A stretch of DNA of 17,623 nucleotides. Source: an uncultured Rhodoplanes sp. Its GTDB lineage: Bacteria > Pseudomonadota > Alphaproteobacteria > Rhizobiales > Xanthobacteraceae. The number at the start of each line of letters is the position of its first letter. Positions within the stretch are counted from its first letter, which is position 1. Location: the NCBI GenBank assembly GCA_936924235.1, contig CAKZHN010000449.1:1-17623 (forward strand), written 5' to 3'. This document shows, piece after piece, positions 16,048-17,623 of the stretch. A model generated the notes under the pieces. The model was given only the letters and a program-made list of their open reading frames with translations, was not told where the DNA came from and made no database searches. Made by a program: the position numbers and the translations under genes.

Positions 16048-16285
16048 CAAACGCTGAATCAGGGCTAGCGTGTTGAAGATTGCTCAGCGCGTCGAGCGCC
16101 GCGTCGATCGCCTTCAAGTCCCACCGGCTAGTGCCGGCGATCGGGCCAGGCAGTCGGCCTTGCTTGATCCACATCGAGAACCCCGCCGGTGAGAGACCGC
16201 AATATGCCGCAGCTTGAGGCCGCGTCAGCAGACGTGGCGCCAAACCAAGCTGGGTATCGACACGCTGTGCAGTCGAGTCTGACAT
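16013..16285 (-). CDS. Excisionase/AlpA-like HTH protein
   Basis: The 90-residue protein has a winged helix-turn-helix of the MerR/AlpA/excisionase type. LLTRPQAAAYCGLSPAGFSMWIKQG is the HTH (read as parts), followed by a wing GTSRWDLKAIDAALDAL. Such small proteins bind attachment sites to direct excision or regulate the integrase gene. I chose ATG at 16285 (MSDSTAQR); the frame is open to 16360 but a TATATA -10-like box at 16340-16345 on the same strand would lie inside that longer version. Its stop overlaps the integrase start region. The strand, order and overlap point to a xis-int pair, with possible dual control of excision and integration. Confidence 0.78.
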   Translation of the reverse strand: MSDSTAQRVDTQLGLAPRLLTRPQAAAYCGLSPAGFSMWIKQGRLPGPIAGTSRWDLKAIDAALDALSNLQHASPDSAFDAWKSKRARGS

Positions 16286-16578
16286 CGTTCTAGCAACTGA
16301 GGCAACGGCAGTGTAAGGCCGGCCTCGAATGCGCGGCGCTATATAAGGTTCTGAGAGCAAAGCAAAATTTGAACGTTGCTGAACGCCAGCGAATGAACTT
16401 CGAACGCCCGTCGGCGTGTCACTCCCGCCACGTGCGGTGGATTCGCCGAAAACAGCGGTTGATTGGCAACTGATAAGGAAAGTAGATTTTGTTTGCCGGT
16501 GCCGTTTGCAATATCTTTAAGAGCGGCTGTGCAGCGGATGCTTTGTACCTGCTGGCCTATGGTTCAGGCGTCTAATCT
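16286..16578. other. Divergent control region between island genes
   Basis: No gene is evident. The region separates the leftward HTH-integrase pair from the rightward unknown gene. A TATATA (16340-16345) could be the -10 for the leftward genes; a matching -35 is poor (TTTTGC-like). A partly symmetrical sequence around CCGCCACGTGCGG lies at about 16427-16439. The stretch from about 16440 to 16530 is relatively AT-rich. I see no direct repeats of convincing length. Confidence 0.4.
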
Positions 16579-17340
16579 ATGAATCGCGCGCGACGTGGGA
16601 AAATTCTTGCGAAAGCAGACGATGCGATTCCGGCCGGTGCTATCCGTTTGACGGAAGCGTTCTCGTTGGTGAAGAGAGCCTTTCTAAACGTGTATCCAGA
16701 TTTTCCGATTTCAGACGATCCTTTCGTTCTTGGTCTACTGGAAATGAATAGAGACAGGGAGCGGCAGAGACTCAAACATCGAGGTGACGGCGGCGATGGC
16801 CAAATATTTTCTATTGATTGCAACGTCTTCTTTCGAGAACGGCTTCGAGCTGGTGAGCTAAATGCATACGTTCGAGATCCTCAAAGCGGAGAGATATTGC
16901 GTCTGAGGACAGTCGGGTGGATTCCCGATCAATGGCTGATGCCAGATGGGTTTATCCAAGCTGGGATAGATAGTGACCACATCCACCCTGACGATCCCAA
17001 CACGCCAGGTCCGGACGGAGCGTTGCTGCGCGGGGCCTTGCGCCCGGTGTTCTTTTACTTCGATGAATTTGAGAAATGGCTTGAGCACACCTTTCAAGAG
17101 GGATCGTCAAACCGGGCAAGAGTCGCTGCCCCAGCTGTGAGTGCTCATCGTCGGAGCGCGGTAAAACAAGCGATCGTCGCTTTATGGGGCGATGTCGGAC
17201 CAGGCCCGGGAGTATCTGAGCGACTACGAGAACGGAAGATAAATCAGTGGCTTAAGAGCAACGACCTAGCCACGGTCAGTGACGCCACCATCCGACGAGC
17301 CCTCCGAGAGCTACGTGTGACCGCAAATGATCGCACTTGA
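16579..17340 (+). CDS. Island protein of unknown function
   Basis: I do not recognise this 253-residue protein. There is no signal peptide or membrane segment. The N-terminal part (IRLTEAFSLVKRAFLNVYPD) looks helical. The middle is rich in Asp, Gly and Pro with several aromatic positions (GWIPDQWLMPDGFI, HIHPDDPNTPGPDG). The C-terminal 65 residues are basic and end in INQWLKSNDLATVSDATIRR, which reads like a winged-helix segment, so DNA binding is plausible. Base composition is near 50% GC in its first part (31 of 60 in the line counted), far below the chromosomal genes here, indicating a different origin. The ATG at 16579 has no good ribosome site. It lies in the island between two HTH genes. 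Confidence 0.7.
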   Translation: MNRARRGKILAKADDAIPAGAIRLTEAFSLVKRAFLNVYPDFPISDDPFVLGLLEMNRDRERQRLKHRGDGGDGQIFSIDCNVFFRERLRAGELNAYVRDPQSGEILRLRTVGWIPDQWLMPDGFIQAGIDSDHIHPDDPNTPGPDGALLRGALRPVFFYFDEFEKWLEHTFQEGSSNRARVAAPAVSAHRRSAVKQAIVALWGDVGPGPGVSERLRERKINQWLKSNDLATVSDATIRRALRELRVTANDRT

Positions 17341-17366
17341 TCGCGGTTGAATGCTGCGCTGATCGC
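17318..17366. repeat. Phased TGAyCGC heptamer repeats
   Basis: TGACCGC at 17318-17324 and TGATCGC at 17328-17334, 17338-17344 and 17360-17366 are spaced 10, 10 and 22 bases apart, close to whole turns of DNA. The third copy overlaps the stop codon of the unknown gene. A near-inverted GCGATTA follows at about 17376. They lie ahead of the second HTH gene and could be protein-binding sites. Confidence 0.4.
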
Positions 17367-17453
17367 AAGTTTTGGCGATTAATCCCGTGCTTGCGGGAAC
17401 GCAGGCGCGGCCGCCGGAGCCATTCCGGCATTGAAGCACTGAGACATTCAAGA

Positions 17454-17623
17454 ATGGAACAAAAGGAACTTGCTTACAGCATTGCCGACGCGTGCAAACG
17501 GGTGAGTGTTGGAAAAACGACTCTGTATGCCGCGATTAAGCGTGATGAGCTGATCGTTCACAAGGTGGGAAGGAGAACCCTAGTTACCGCTGCCGCCTTG
17601 TCTGCCTGGGTCAATAGTTTGCC
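17454..17623 (+). CDS. Second excisionase-like HTH protein (3' end outside window)
   Basis: From the ATG at 17454 a frame of 56 codons runs off the window end without a stop. The sequence AYSIADACKRVSVGKTTLY is a helix-turn-helix of the HTH_17/excisionase type, followed by AAIKRDELIVHKVGRRT and an ALSAWVNSL helix. It resembles the leftward HTH protein in design but not in sequence. Such proteins regulate excision, plasmid-like transfer or phage genes. The ribosome site is weak. TGATCGC repeats lie about 90 to 140 bases upstream. Length and any further domain are unknown. Confidence 0.65.
   Translation, partial: MEQKELAYSIADACKRVSVGKTTLYAAIKRDELIVHKVGRRTLVTAAALSAWVNSL

Noticed and set aside
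14946..17623. Second attachment site (copy of the tRNA-Lys 3' end) within the window
   Set aside because: No repeat of the T-arm/acceptor sequence was seen downstream of the tRNA; it must lie beyond the window if it exists.

Overview
The window is high-GC DNA (about two thirds G+C where I counted a line) with gene content and protein styles typical of an alphaproteobacterium of the order Hyphomicrobiales, most like the Bradyrhizobium/Rhodopseudomonas/Xanthobacteraceae group. Support comes from a porin-like N-terminal motif common in that group, short-form ketol-acid reductoisomerase, TTAA-N7-TTAA sites and Rhizobiales-type intergenic palindromes. The assignment is inference; no rRNA or other marker gene is present.

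Positions 1-3258 hold ilvC (branched-chain amino acid synthesis) behind a strongly palindromic leader, closed by a clear intrinsic terminator, then a membrane-anchored sulfatase/LtaS-like enzyme. Positions 3299-6788 are a NitT/TauT-type ABC importer with an unusual order: ATPase, a secreted PEBP-family protein, permease, substrate-binding protein, then a terminator. Positions 6951-10609 carry four small-molecule enzymes on the same strand: pyridoxal kinase, a PhzF-like isomerase, a ketopantoate reductase-like dehydrogenase and a NUDIX-like hydrolase. Positions 10753-11889 encode an outer-membrane-type protein with a porin-like N terminus and three cysteine-paired modules.

Positions 11890-13929 are leuA with a long leader. 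A 33-codon reading frame ending in a run of leucines, followed by mutually exclusive RNA pairings, looks like a leucine attenuator. A CtrA-type TTAA-N7-TTAA palindrome precedes it, and a near copy lies after leuA, ahead of a small Spy/LTXXQ-like periplasmic protein (14107-14625).

From tRNA-Lys(CTT) at 14870-14945 the character changes. A tyrosine integrase points back toward the tRNA 3' end, preceded by an overlapping excisionase-like HTH gene. Then come a divergent gene of unknown function at about 50% GC and a second, truncated HTH gene at the window edge. This is the left end of an integrated genomic island; its other end lies outside the window. The best leads for something undescribed are the leuA leader, the paired TTAA palindromes, the tandem repeats near the island junction and the unknown island gene. 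I found no CRISPR array, insertion sequence or recognisable defence system.
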